Shown here one piece after another: positions 1-9,122 of a stretch of DNA of 35,665 nucleotides. Source of the DNA: a virus. Under the pieces are notes generated by a model. It did not search any database. It was given only the letters and a program-made list of their open reading frames with translations, and was not told the origin of the DNA. Within the stretch, counting starts at the first letter, position 1. The number at the start of each line of letters is the position of its first letter. Where the stretch lies: the IMG/VR virus record IMGVR_UViG_3300048015_000068, positions 1-35,665 of that record; one strand, 5' to 3'. The position numbers were made by a program, and so were the translations under genes.

Positions 1-3000
1 GCCCGGCTTTATGAAGTTCGATTCCTCCAGCTGCGCCCGCGCCTCTCGCACCATGTCGAGGTTCGCTTGCGCGGCTTTCAGCGTGCCAAATCGCTGGCGC
101 AATCCCGGGAAGGCATTTAGCGCCGATTTGTGATCATCGACCCATTTTTGCAGCTTCTGGCTATCGAAACTGCCGTTTTTGGCCGCAAAGGCTTTCAGAT
201 CGTATGCGGCATAATCGCCGATGGCGCGTTCCGCCGCTTCTCGAGAACCAAATGCCGCGATCAGGTTTTGGGTGGGTTCGGCGCCGATTTCGCCGCGTTT
301 CCAGAACGTGGCGGCCACCTTGGACAACGCCATCTTGAAATCGCCGCCCGGACCCCGCGCCAGCACTTCGCCCGCCGGCGTCTTCGGGCCAAACCGCGCC
401 ATATACGCGCGGTTGAATGCGTCGGCCGCCTTAAACCTATCGGCGTCGTCGGCCGTCAGGTTTTCTTCGAGAGGGCTTCCTTGATTTCCGGCCGATCCAG
501 GATTGCCTTTGCCCGCCGCATCATCGACAGATCGCCGAACCTGGTTGCCGTTTTCTTCATTGCCAGCGCCAGTATTCCCAGCATGAGCGGGTGATCTTTT
601 GGCCGGCCGGGATGTTCTTCCTGTGTCATTGCGCTTTATCGCCTGATCCAAAATTTCGGTGGGAGTGGCGTTTTCCCCAAAAAGCCGGGCTTGGTTTGTC
701 TGCTTCAATGCCTCTTCGGCATAATCGGTTAGCACGCTGGCAAATTTCTGGCGAGATATCCGGCCTGCATAATTTTCACCAAAAGCTGCGCGCAGCATTT
801 CCGCCGTCGATTTCGACACGCCGCCGCCCAACACATCCTGCTGGGCCACCATGTCGCGCAGCGATATCCGCTTCATTTTCGCTTGCGCCACTGTCCGAGC
901 CGCGTCGGCGAGCCTGCTGCTGATATCCGTCACGCCGCTCACGTGACCGCCCTGAACCTCCGTGCGCAGCCGGGCCATCGGACCTGCAGCATCCATCAGG
1001 GCGCCCCCGAAAGCCTTGATGTTCTCATCCCCGCTTTCGGCCAGCGCGCTCACAAGTGCCGGATCGCCATAGGCCTTATGCAACAGCGCGTTTCGGATGC
1101 GTTGAGCGCCCTCAAGCGAGAGACCGCCATCGCGGGTGATGATCGACCCTTCCTCGCCCTTCTCGATCGCGTGCTGCATGAAGGACCGGACAAAATCCCG
1201 GTTTGCAGCCGTCGTCACGTCGCCTGACCTGAAGAGTGCCAGCGTCTCATCCGGCAATCTGGACGCGTCGATTTTGGCCCGCTCGGTCGCTGACAGCGCC
1301 AACCCAGTGGGTGCGTTGGCCTCCTGGGTGAATTTGACGCGATCTTCCGGAGAAAGCTGGGTCAGCCTTTCTCGGACCAGGATCGGCTCTTTCATGCCGG
1401 ACACGTCATAACCCTGTTCCGCCAGAAACCGCCGGTAAGCCGCCGCCTGATCACCGCCGGCCGCATGCGCCTGGCGGATCGCCAGATACCGGGCGTTTCC
1501 GCTCTCGACCACGCCGTCCGGGCCCACGATCGGCGCGCCTTCGCCCGCCGACGCAGACGCGCCAAGGCGCTCGGGTTGCAAGTTTCCGGCTATGCGTTGC
1601 ACCTGCTGCCCGCTCGCCGCCCTTGTCCTGTCGCGCGGCTGCAATTCCTGCGGAAATGCCGGGTTGGGGGCCATATCCGCATCATGCGATCCGCGCAGGC
1701 TCGATGCCTCAACCACGCGGTAACCCACATCAATGCGCCTGCCAGACGGGGTGAATACCGCCGATCCCGTGCCAGGCGCCGCCCTGTCTCCGCCGCTCGC
1801 GTGCGTGGCCAACCGACCGACCACTGTGGTTTCCGGTGAGGCGCCGCCCGACGCGATCTTGCCGCTTTGCCTGGCGGCCGCGCGCTCCGTCGCTTCGAAC
1901 TCCGCCTGATCCACCGCTTGCTTGAGGATCGTCAAGCGCCGCACGGCCTTTGCCGCGCCTTGCACACCCGTATTTGCGCCGGCGGTCGCCTCTTTCAGCG
2001 CCGCGTTCACGTCCTGCCGGAAAGCCGAAATATCGGCCATCGGCATGACGCCTCTCATTGTCTTCGCCGTCTCGATCAGATCGCTTTCATAAGACCCGAA
2101 CTTCTGATTGACGGCGGGGCGCAATTCCCCTTCCAGCCTTTGCGCGGCGGCCGCGATCGGCGCGGCGCTGATCGCCAGCTTTCCATCCGGATCGCGCGCC
2201 GCGTACAACGCGCGCCTTTCCTGGTTGGCCTCGTCTTCCACCGCAGCCAACCCGTCCCGCAGCCTTTGTCCGTATCCCTGAATGACCGTTTGCGCATCCG
2301 TCCAACCTTGCTCCCCACCGATCGCGCGCGCCATGTAGCGCACGTTGCCTTCAGCCTGGTTGACCGCTTCATCCGCTGCTCTGACCGCCGGTGCCCTGCG
2401 GCCGGCGATGTGGCCCTGCATGTCCGCGCCAATGTCGCCCGGGTGTGCCACACCCCCGACGCGCGAAACCGCATCGTTGTACGCGGCCTGCAGACGTGCC
2501 ACGGCCGCCGCTTCCTGCTGATCGATCTGATCCAGGCGATTGACGAAATAATTGCCGGCAGCCGAGGCTTGCGCATCCTCCGCCGAAAGATTGGCTAAGT
2601 GGGCCACCTGCGCGTTATTCTGCGACACCCGACGGTTTGAGAACGCCTCGCGCGCATACTCGCTGGCCGTGGTCAGATTGCGTTCCATGCCGAGCAGCCC
2701 ACGATTGCCCGTCAGCTGCCCGGCGGTGGGCTGCGCGCCTGGCACGTTGGGCGGTCCGGAAAAGAGCGATGCCGCCAGATCATCCGGCGACATGCCGGCG
2801 CGGCGCGCGGCTGTGCTGGCCGCATTGTCCATCATGTTTTGCCGCACCATGATCGGCTTGCCGTCGGTGCCGACGAAGGGCTGCCCGTTTGAGTCCACCA
2901 TCGGCGCGAGCTCGCCCACCGGCAATGTGCTGGTGGCCGCGTTGTGCGCGGCTCGAACGCCTCGAGCGGCCAACATGGTTGCTGCCGTGCCTGCAACGGG

Positions 3001-4104
3001 CACGATGCCACCCGCAATCTGCCCGGCCGTTTCGATCAGCGGAATGTATTGCTCCGGCACACCCTCGTGACGCGCCACATCGCCCGCCACGGTGCCACCT
3101 GCACCCGCAGCTGCACCCGACATTGCCGTGGGTGCCACCGGCGCTTCAGCCAACGTGCGCGCCACGCCACCCGCCACAGGGCCGATTGCTTCGCCCGCGC
3201 GCGCAACCTGGCCTGCCACACCCAGTGGCGTCACGGCGGCACCTATACCCTCGCCTACGCCCTGCGCCACCTGTTCAGCAGGGCCCTGAGGCTGGATGGT
3301 TCTGGGATCTGCGCCCAGCAATCCCATTGCCGACATCAGCCATTGCGAGCCGCCAACGCCAGGCGGAAGGGTTGGCAGGTTCGTGCCAGCCACAGCATTG
3401 ATGCCGCGCGGCACCAGGTTGAGCGCGCCGGTGACCAAATCCACAGGTGCGCCGAGTGTGCTGGCAATGCCCTTGTTCACGCCGGCCGCAAGATTGCCGA
3501 CCATACCCGCATCGGATGCTGCTGCAGGCGCTGCGGAGCTGGATGCGGCACCACCTGTCGCCGCCGCATTTGGTCCCGCACCCGCTGCGCCAGACGGGGC
3601 CGCCGGCGGCGAAGCGGTCACTGCATCGAGCGCCATCACCTTCGCCAGGGCATCATCGTCCGCCTTGCTTGGCGCCAACCCAAACTTTCCAACCGGCGCT
3701 GACACTGCGGCAGGACCGCCGGCGCCCGGCGAAACTCCCCCGTTCGGCGCGGTGCCCGCCGTCACCAGTGCCAGCGGCGTTTGTGCGGCCTTGGACCCGG
3801 GCGCCGCCACATTCTCACGCCGCCAGTTCAAATACGTGGCGTAATCATCCACCGCGCGCTGCGCATCGTCGCCTTTGAGCGTGGCAGCCGGCGGCGCGGG
3901 CGGAGTGTTCTGGTAACGCGCGGCGGTCAACGGTCCCACCACGGCGATCGCGTCATCGCTGGGCTGCGGCAGCCCTGGCGCAAGCCATGATGAGACCGGC
4001 GGCACGTCAGCCGCAGGTGGCGAGCTAGGCGGGTTGGCCGCCACAGCCGCCGGTGGCGCATACTGCCCCTGGTCGAGCTGTTGCAGCGTCGAAAAATCCG
4101 GCAT
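1..4104 (-). CDS. Giant virion-region protein with ddrB-like ParB-superfamily domain (3' end beyond window)
   Basis: The frame opens with ATG at 4104 and stays open for 1368 codons to the window edge, so the C-terminus is missing. The first ~200 residues are Ala/Pro-rich. Around 208-240 a segment reading GIASTLGAPVDLVTGAL resembles a conserved segment seen in other large phage proteins. Residues ~450-790 are helical and Ala/Gln-rich. Residues ~789-1010 look like the ddrB-like ParB-superfamily domain of large polyvalent proteins: YRVVEASSLRGSHD, LQPRDRTRAA (821-830), GAPIVGPDGVVESGNARYL (856-874) and ITRDGGLSLEGAQRIRNALL (989-1008). More helices follow. The domain is known from phage and plasmid proteins thought to enter the recipient cell with DNA. 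By position, last of three coupled genes after the tail hub, this is probably the largest ejection protein, like P22 gp16; that role is inferred. The start overlaps the upstream stop (TAATG). Confidence 0.85.
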   Translation of the reverse strand, partial: MPDFSTLQQLDQGQYAPPAAVAANPPSSPPAADVPPVSSWLAPGLPQPSDDAIAVVGPLTAARYQNTPPAPPAATLKGDDAQRAVDDYATYLNWRRENVAAPGSKAAQTPLALVTAGTAPNGGVSPGAGGPAAVSAPVGKFGLAPSKADDDALAKVMALDAVTASPPAAPSGAAGAGPNAAATGGAASSSAAPAAASDAGMVGNLAAGVNKGIASTLGAPVDLVTGALNLVPRGINAVAGTNLPTLPPGVGGSQWLMSAMGLLGADPRTIQPQGPAEQVAQGVGEGIGAAVTPLGVAGQVARAGEAIGPVAGGVARTLAEAPVAPTAMSGAAAGAGGTVAGDVARHEGVPEQYIPLIETAGQIAGGIVPVAGTAATMLAARGVRAAHNAATSTLPVGELAPMVDSNGQPFVGTDGKPIMVRQNMMDNAASTAARRAGMSPDDLAASLFSGPPNVPGAQPTAGQLTGNRGLLGMERNLTTASEYAREAFSNRRVSQNNAQVAHLANLSAEDAQASAAGNYFVNRLDQIDQQEAAAVARLQAAYNDAVSRVGGVAHPGDIGADMQGHIAGRRAPAVRAADEAVNQAEGNVRYMARAIGGEQGWTDAQTVIQGYGQRLRDGLAAVEDEANQERRALYAARDPDGKLAISAAPIAAAAQRLEGELRPAVNQKFGSYESDLIETAKTMRGVMPMADISAFRQDVNAALKEATAGANTGVQGAAKAVRRLTILKQAVDQAEFEATERAAARQSGKIASGGASPETTVVGRLATHASGGDRAAPGTGSAVFTPSGRRIDVGYRVVEASSLRGSHDADMAPNPAFPQELQPRDRTRAASGQQVQRIAGNLQPERLGASASAGEGAPIVGPDGVVESGNARYLAIRQAHAAGGDQAAAYRRFLAEQGYDVSGMKEPILVRERLTQLSPEDRVKFTQEANAPTGLALSATERAKIDASRLPDETLALFRSGDVTTAANRDFVRSFMQHAIEKGEEGSIITRDGGLSLEGAQRIRNALLHKAYGDPALVSALAESGDENIKAFGGALMDAAGPMARLRTEVQGGHVSGVTDISSRLADAARTVAQAKMKRISLRDMVAQQDVLGGGVSKSTAEMLRAAFGENYAGRISRQKFASVLTDYAEEALKQTNQARLFGENATPTEILDQAIKRNDTGRTSRPAKRSPAHAGNTGAGNEENGNQVRRSVDDAAGKGNPGSAGNQGSPLEENLTADDADRFKAADAFNRAYMARFGPKTPAGEVLARGPGGDFKMALSKVAATFWKRGEIGAEPTQNLIAAFGSREAAERAIGDYAAYDLKAFAAKNGSFDSQKLQKWVDDHKSALNAFPGLRQRFGTLKAAQANLDMVREARAQLEESNFIKPG

Positions 4105-6113
4105 TACTGACCGGCCGCCGAAAACAACCCGTTTTCGCTGGCATATTTCGTGCCCGCTAGAAGCCGATTCCATTCAGCGCGACCCTGCGCGGTCGCCTTC
4201 AACCGTTGCATGAGCACTTGCGCATCCTCGACCGGCATCCGGTGCAGGATGAACACGCCAGGCGTCAGGTTCTTGTTGAATTCGGATTCGAACTGCGCGG
4301 GCCTGCCATTAAAGTTTGCCGCCGCCGCAGCTTTCGCCAAAGCGTAATCATTCAATCCCTGCTGCTGATCGGCGATGCGGTTGAAAGCCTGGGACACCAT
4401 GCTCGATGTCGGCAAATTTCGCTGAATGAGCTTGAGTTCTTCGACGCCCACCTGAGGCGAAATCGCGCTGGCAGTGTTTCTGGCCAACTGTGCAGCGTTT
4501 TTGTCGAAATCTTCCAAATCCGCGACACTTTCGGGCATTTTTCCGCCCAAAGCCTGCGAGATCGATCCGAGGTATTTCTTGATGCCTTGGTATTGCTCCG
4601 TGAAAGACCCGTGGTCGAACCCCATGCCTTGGATGCGCATCTGGTCGAAAATCGTGTTGTTCTGAACGGCCGCTTGCGACGATTGCGTGAGATTGTCGCG
4701 GTATTTGGCCATCGCTTCGATATCGCTTTTGGACTGCGCGACAGCGGTTTCCTTGCCGGCCTCGATCGCCGCTTCCTGCGGCTTGCTGAACTGCGGAGGT
4801 CCGCTCGGTATAAGGCCCGCACCTGGACCAGCAGATGTCAGCGGTCCCGCTCCGGGTGGTGATGCAGCACCCTGACCCAAAGACGGCGACTGGCCCCCAA
4901 GGTAGCCGCCGGCGGGCGTCGCAGGCGCGTTTGTCAGCGGCCCAAGAATCGGACCGGGCGCGATCCCGCTCGGCGCTACTGGTGCCAGACCGCCGGAGCC
5001 GAGAGGGCCACCCTGCAGCGTCGGCCTTGAGCCGGCTGGCGCCCCCGTCACCGGCGGCAGATACCCCGTCGCCCCATTGGCCCGGTTTGCCAGCGCCGTT
5101 TCGGTGGTTTTGGTGGGCTGGTAGACGACATTGCCTTTGTCGTCGAGGATCGGCACCGAGGGCCCGTCGATGACATTGTAACGCCCCTTGGCCGCCGCTT
5201 CAGCGGCAGCCAGCGGGCCAGCATATTGCAGTTTCGCCTGACCCGATCCAGCCTCACCCGCATACGCCATCTGCCCCTTTGCTTGAATCGCGGTGGGATT
5301 GGCTTCGGTCTGACCAGTTTGCGGATTTACCTGCAGTCCTTGGCCTGAATACTTTTCCAAAAGTTCCAGATAGGTTTTGGGATCAGAAAGGCCCTGGATT
5401 ACCGCATTTCGGATGCCAGGATTATTGATCGCCATTTGGTAGTGCTGCGGGTCCATCCAGCCCTCTTGATAGGCCTGAGTAACTCCTTGATTCCAATCCG
5501 GTTGACTCAAAAGCTCGAAAAGCCTGCTGCGCCTTTCCTGCATGGCGTCTTTCAATGCAGCGGATGGGTCGCTGGAAAAGGCCACAGCCATGGCCTGTCC
5601 AAAAGGAAGCGGCGCACCATAGATCGTCTGCACGGCGCTATAGGGCGACACCAGCGCACCCAACACTTGCCCCGGCGCTGGCATTCCCGGCGAATGGGTT
5701 GCAGCAGTCGCACCCGCCGGCAGGATTGGATTTGCGCTTTGTCCCGACGCGGTGCCGCCTTGCGCCGCGCCTGCGCCTTGACCATTCAAAGGGCCGGCCG
5801 TGACGGGCATGACAGGCGCGGTGCCGTTTCCGGCTGCGGCATTTGGCTGAAGAAAGCCCGCGCCCGGCGGGGCGCCTGCAGGTTGCACAGCATTGGCCAA
5901 CGGCCCGGCCTGCCCCTGCCCGATCTGTCCGGTCAGGTATGGGGCAGTTCTAATCTTTAGGCCCTCAAGCTGGATTCCAGCCGTTTGGTTGGCTATCTGC
6001 GCGGCCTGAGTCTGCTGCTGCTTCAGCGCCAAATCCTGCCAGTTCAAATAGCCCGCCACCGGATTGATCGGTGTGCCTCCGGAGGCGATCTGCGCGTTGA
6101 CGTTGTCGCTCAT
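4104..6113 (-). CDS. Putative internal virion / DNA-ejection protein (669 aa)
   Basis: The protein starts MSDNVNAQIASGGTPINPV. The first ~150 residues and a central stretch (~340-440) are low complexity in Gly, Pro, Ala and Ser. The C-terminal ~230 residues are helical and hydrophilic, with many Gln, Asn and Ala (e.g. QAFNRIADQQQGLNDYALAK). No enzyme motif or membrane segment is visible. It overlaps the upstream gene by ATGA and the downstream giant gene by TAATG, so the three are probably translated together. Position between a p32-type DNA-transfer protein and the giant ParB-domain protein matches P22 gp20, and the helical, disordered character fits an ejected protein. The function is inferred from position; I do not recognise a family. 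Confidence 0.7.
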   Translation of the reverse strand: MSDNVNAQIASGGTPINPVAGYLNWQDLALKQQQTQAAQIANQTAGIQLEGLKIRTAPYLTGQIGQGQAGPLANAVQPAGAPPGAGFLQPNAAAGNGTAPVMPVTAGPLNGQGAGAAQGGTASGQSANPILPAGATAATHSPGMPAPGQVLGALVSPYSAVQTIYGAPLPFGQAMAVAFSSDPSAALKDAMQERRSRLFELLSQPDWNQGVTQAYQEGWMDPQHYQMAINNPGIRNAVIQGLSDPKTYLELLEKYSGQGLQVNPQTGQTEANPTAIQAKGQMAYAGEAGSGQAKLQYAGPLAAAEAAAKGRYNVIDGPSVPILDDKGNVVYQPTKTTETALANRANGATGYLPPVTGAPAGSRPTLQGGPLGSGGLAPVAPSGIAPGPILGPLTNAPATPAGGYLGGQSPSLGQGAASPPGAGPLTSAGPGAGLIPSGPPQFSKPQEAAIEAGKETAVAQSKSDIEAMAKYRDNLTQSSQAAVQNNTIFDQMRIQGMGFDHGSFTEQYQGIKKYLGSISQALGGKMPESVADLEDFDKNAAQLARNTASAISPQVGVEELKLIQRNLPTSSMVSQAFNRIADQQQGLNDYALAKAAAAANFNGRPAQFESEFNKNLTPGVFILHRMPVEDAQVLMQRLKATAQGRAEWNRLLAGTKYASENGLFSAAGQ

Positions 6114-6886
6114 CCGGCACCAACCCCGCCGTTTGGCGCGCCGGTAGCTGCTGCGGAATAGGAAGAGCTACCTGCGCCGAACAGCGCATTGAGAAAATTC
6201 TGATTGCCCAGCGCGCCCAGGGCATTGTTGATCCCGCCAGACAAAGCGCTGGCAGTTCCCAACGTCCCCGCCGCACCTGCAGCCCCGTACCCATTGAGGT
6301 AACCGCCCACGTTGGTCGCAGCCGCATTTCCGAGCTGGCCGCCGCTGACGGCCGATGACTGCCCCATCCCGGCCAGCCCCTGCAGCGTTGCGATGTAGCT
6401 GCCAAACCCCGACGACGCATACCCGGACGCGTACTGGTCAACCGCCTTGGCCTGCGCCCCCGATCCGGTCAACCCAGAGGCGGCCAAAGACCGGTTGGTC
6501 GACAGCAGTCCCTGCTGCAGCGGAAACTGGTAGGACGGCAATTGGGTGAAGTTCAGATATCCCTGCGCCGCCCCATTCGCGTTGCCCTGCCCGTTGGCCC
6601 CCGCCAGCCCATACAGCCCGGCCAAAGATTGCTCGGCACTCGCCCCCGTCGTAAGATACGGCGCCAAGTTCTTCTGGGTGGTGTTGTAAACCCCTTCCTC
6701 AAACTGCAACGCCTGCTGCTCGGCCTGCTGCTCCTGTTTGGCCGCCGACTGCGACGCAAACATGTTCAGCAGGCCGCCGCCCACCGACCCCGCCGCCGAC
6801 AACAGGCCGCCGCCCACCGACCCCGTCGCCGACCCCGCCGCCAACAGGCCGCCCGCAATTATAATAGGCACAATGGCGCCCCCCAT
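6110..6886 (-). CDS. DNA-transfer protein, p32-like (258 aa)
   Basis: I chose ATG at 6886 rather than a longer frame opening at 7027, because the extra N-terminus would overlap the sulfotransferase-like gene and reads as its shadow. An AAGG sequence lies just upstream of 6886. The protein opens with a Gly/Ala-rich hydrophobic stretch (IVPIIIAGGLLAAG), then a Gln-rich helix, then QKNLAPYLTTGASA and LPSYQFPLQQGLLSTNRSLA. This is the usual pattern of podoviral 'DNA transfer protein p32' homologues: a glycine-zipper-like N-terminus, APYxxxGxxA, and a YQFxLxQGL segment. Such proteins are packaged and thought to help form the DNA conduit through the envelope. The stop overlaps the next start (ATGA). 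Family assignment is from remembered motifs. Confidence 0.7.
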   Translation of the reverse strand: MGGAIVPIIIAGGLLAAGSATGSVGGGLLSAAGSVGGGLLNMFASQSAAKQEQQAEQQALQFEEGVYNTTQKNLAPYLTTGASAEQSLAGLYGLAGANGQGNANGAAQGYLNFTQLPSYQFPLQQGLLSTNRSLAASGLTGSGAQAKAVDQYASGYASSGFGSYIATLQGLAGMGQSSAVSGGQLGNAAATNVGGYLNGYGAAGAAGTLGTASALSGGINNALGALGNQNFLNALFGAGSSSYSAAATGAPNGGVGAG

Positions 6887-7434
6887 ACCTTCCCGCGCAT
6901 TTCCGGAAACAGATCGAAAAGCCGCGGATTCATCGAGGCCTCCGCCAGTCGCTGGAAAGGATCGGCCTGAATGTTCCATTCGCGCCATATCTTCCAGTGC
7001 GCGCGCGGCATCGGCACTCCGTGGCACAGGCGAAAAATGTGCCCGCAGACCAGTTCCTCCGATAAATCCTCAAAATCGAAGTGATGCCCGATGCCGGCCG
7101 TCTGCATGTCCTCGATGCAGCGATCCAGTTTTGCGACCTCCAAAAACAGGTTTTGGCCAGAAACCGCCATAAGGCTGTCCGCCACGTCGCAAACACCGCG
7201 GCGCACGACGACGATCACGGCGTCGGGACGCATCTGCACGATCTCGCGCCACCGAAGCGTCAGCAGCGAGTCGGAGGCCGCGAATCGATCATCCGCGCAT
7301 GCAACCCTGAGTGAGTCGATACCGCACCAAAACCGGCACGGCTCGTGAACGCATTCGCGCCCCTGGTATGACAGGAACGATGCGAGCCAGGCGGTGCGGC
7401 TGCGCGGCGTGCCCAGGACCAAAAACGGCGTCAT
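6859..7434 (-). CDS. Sulfotransferase-like protein (191 aa)
   Basis: The N-terminus reads FLVLGTPRSRTAWLASFL. This fits the 5'-phosphosulfate-binding loop of PAPS-dependent sulfotransferases (xxxPRSxTxxLxxxL). RPDAVIVVVRRGVCDVADSL at ~108-127 fits the 3'-phosphate-binding strand-helix with a conserved Arg and Ser. At 191 aa it is shorter than typical sulfotransferases (about 250-300 aa), so the acceptor-binding part is reduced. It sits inside the virion operon: its start overlaps the upstream stop (ATGA) and its last 28 nt overlap the p32-like gene. It probably transfers sulfate from PAPS, but the acceptor (virion protein, lipid, surface glycan) cannot be read from the sequence. A nucleotide-kinase-like P-loop is less likely because the GxxGxGKS pattern is absent. 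Confidence 0.65.
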   Translation of the reverse strand: MTPFLVLGTPRSRTAWLASFLSYQGRECVHEPCRFWCGIDSLRVACADDRFAASDSLLTLRWREIVQMRPDAVIVVVRRGVCDVADSLMAVSGQNLFLEVAKLDRCIEDMQTAGIGHHFDFEDLSEELVCGHIFRLCHGVPMPRAHWKIWREWNIQADPFQRLAEASMNPRLFDLFPEMRGKVWGAPLCLL

Positions 7435-7772
7435 CCGACGACGATCGTGCCAGCGACCAGGATCGCGAGCGCATTGGCCGCACTGGCCACCGCATAGATG
7501 CCGTCGCCCGGGTTGAGGTAGTGGCCATATTCATTGGGCGAGTTGAACACGCCCCCCGTCTGAATGGCCTGGCCCGGCGTCGTCACGTTCGAATTTCCCG
7601 GAGTGCCGCCCGAAGGCACGATGTAGATCGTGACGTTGGCCACCGCCCCGCTGAGGTTGCTCAACGTCAGCTTATCGATGCGCGTGGCGGTCGACGCCGG
7701 CGAGATATAAAGAACCCCGACCGAATTCGGAACGAACTGCGCCGGCACAATTTCTTGAATCGGAAGCGCCAT
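7431..7772 (-). CDS. Small phage virion protein, beta-sandwich type (113 aa)
   Basis: The protein is almost wholly beta-prone: VLYISPASTATRIDKLTLSN, VANVTIYIVPSGGTPGNSN, and YGHYLNPGDGIYAVASAANA. This resembles a small family common in phage structural regions, with an alternating 'xxLTLxN...VTVYLVPxGG...HxLxxGDxIxAxAS' pattern. No catalytic motif is seen. It ends by ATGA overlap with the sulfotransferase-like gene. Coding starts at ATG 7772; 83 bp without a clear gene separates it from the fibre genes to the right. A virion surface or tail-tip role is likely but not demonstrated. Confidence 0.65.
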   Translation of the reverse strand: MALPIQEIVPAQFVPNSVGVLYISPASTATRIDKLTLSNLSGAVANVTIYIVPSGGTPGNSNVTTPGQAIQTGGVFNSPNEYGHYLNPGDGIYAVASAANALAILVAGTIVVG

Positions 7773-7855
7773 AAAAACCCCTGAAAAGCACCGGCAGGGT
7801 CATTGGCGCCGACGGGGCGGACGGTAACACCCTTGCGAGCGCCGGTTCAACCCGT

Positions 7856-8032
7856 TCAACCTACAAAAACAACATTGATGACGGGTGACGGAACCATTTG
7901 GCCGGGTAATATTCCGCTACCTATATACACGCCTACTTCTACTGAAAAAAGTTCAACCATTGCTACTACAGGCAGTTTTACCCCTACCTCTACTGCAATC
8001 AGTTCAACTTGGGCTGTCACGGTGCCTGACAT
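7856..8032 (-). CDS. Small repetitive hydrophobic protein after the fibre gene (58 aa)
   Basis: ATG at 8032 overlaps the stop of the upstream fibre-like gene (TAATG), which favours a real coupled gene. The product alternates valine-rich strands in an internal repeat: VELIAVEVGVKLP and VELFSVEVGVYIG, about 19 residues apart. No family is recognised. It could be a small fibre-associated or chaperone-like protein, or a decayed 3' piece of a fibre gene. The base composition is AT-richer than most of the window, as in the neighbouring fibre gene. Confidence 0.4.
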   Translation of the reverse strand: MSGTVTAQVELIAVEVGVKLPVVAMVELFSVEVGVYIGSGILPGQMVPSPVINVVFVG

Positions 8033-9120
8033 TACAGCCTCGATATGCCAAACGGCGCTGCTTGAACCCCGGTGAACGTCCACCTTTCATTGGTGGCGGG
8101 GTCAAGTTCTATAGCCCCCGCGCCATACAAGTTATACGTCCCTACCGGAACCGTGATGGTCCCCGTTGACGTTGACGTGCCGCTAGATGACCCTGCTATT
8201 CCGGTCAGTGTCGAGCCTCCACTACCCGAAGCATAATAATTTACCTGAACCCCAACAACTTGACCTGCTGTGCCTGTGATGCTTCCAACATCGAACATGC
8301 ATTTAGCCGTGGTTGTGCTCGTTATCGTGCCCGTCAACGTGCTTATGTTCGAGCCATTTACCATCGCTGTCAGAGAACCTGCGGTCGAAGGAGTCCAGCT
8401 TCCGGTATTCGATACATCAGCTGTGGGGTGTATCGTGGCGACATACAACGGCCCAAGGAACATAGGTTCCAGACCCTGACCGTTGTAAATATAGGCGTCG
8501 TCAATGAGGTTGAGCGAACCTCCCGAGCCTGCCGATCCAAATTGCACGAAATCGATCTGTGGAACGGTGTTGCTGACCGAAATGCTGCACAGATCAACTC
8601 CGTCTTGCCGAACAATAAATGTGCCAGTCGTGCTCCCGATTTCATCCAGGATCAGACATGCTTCCATATATGTCCATGTGTTGTTGGCAGGCGTCGTGAA
8701 GCCATAAATCGGCGTCAAATTCCCAGCCGTATCTGAATACTCCCAGCGCCAGGAAGCGCCATTTACGGACTTCAATCCGCACTGAGACGTTACAGTAACA
8801 TCAGACGTTGAAGGGCCTGTTATGGTTCCTTGAAAGAACATAAGAGCGTTTCCGGGAGTATACCAGGAACTCCAACTATCGTATAGGTAGGCCGCACCCA
8901 TAGCGATTTGCTTCTGGGCATTTTGGGGTGGATTGAACCAGTAGTAATACTGGTATCCTCCGTTGTAACCAATCGCCTGACCTCCGAAACGGCCAGAGCC
9001 TACGTTTATACTTCCGCTATTATATATCCAGCCCTTACCAACAACATCAACCCATGAACCGCCGCTCGGGCTAGCTGGCCAAAGGTCAAAACCTTCGAGA
9101 ACTTTTATAAGTGCGGTCAA
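8032..9120 (-). CDS. Tail fibre / receptor-binding protein candidate with lectin-like fold (362 aa)
   Basis: It starts MTALIKVLEGFDLWPA. The N-terminal ~190 residues carry the pattern of LamG/concanavalin-like jelly rolls in phage proteins: GRFGGQAIGYN, aromatic-rich YQYYYWFNPP, TWTYMEACLILDE, and FIVRQDGVDLCSIS. The middle reads LGPLYVATIHPTADVSNTGS, the 'P..D...N.GWTPSTG' linker typical of phage fibre-like proteins. The C-terminus is Gly/Ser/Thr-rich beta structure (~230-350). Codon and base composition are visibly AT-richer than in flanking genes, as expected for a host-range gene exchanged between phages. It stops by TAATG on a 58-aa gene and follows another fibre-like gene by 2 bp. Receptor binding is inferred. 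Confidence 0.65.
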   Translation of the reverse strand: MTALIKVLEGFDLWPASPSGGSWVDVVGKGWIYNSGSINVGSGRFGGQAIGYNGGYQYYYWFNPPQNAQKQIAMGAAYLYDSWSSWYTPGNALMFFQGTITGPSTSDVTVTSQCGLKSVNGASWRWEYSDTAGNLTPIYGFTTPANNTWTYMEACLILDEIGSTTGTFIVRQDGVDLCSISVSNTVPQIDFVQFGSAGSGGSLNLIDDAYIYNGQGLEPMFLGPLYVATIHPTADVSNTGSWTPSTAGSLTAMVNGSNISTLTGTITSTTTAKCMFDVGSITGTAGQVVGVQVNYYASGSGGSTLTGIAGSSSGTSTSTGTITVPVGTYNLYGAGAIELDPATNERWTFTGVQAAPFGISRL

Positions 9121-9122
9121 GG

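Noticed and set aside
6887-7027. 47-codon N-terminal extension of the p32-like gene
   Set aside because: It overlaps the sulfotransferase-like gene and lacks family sequence; the Gly-rich hydrophobic start begins at 6886.
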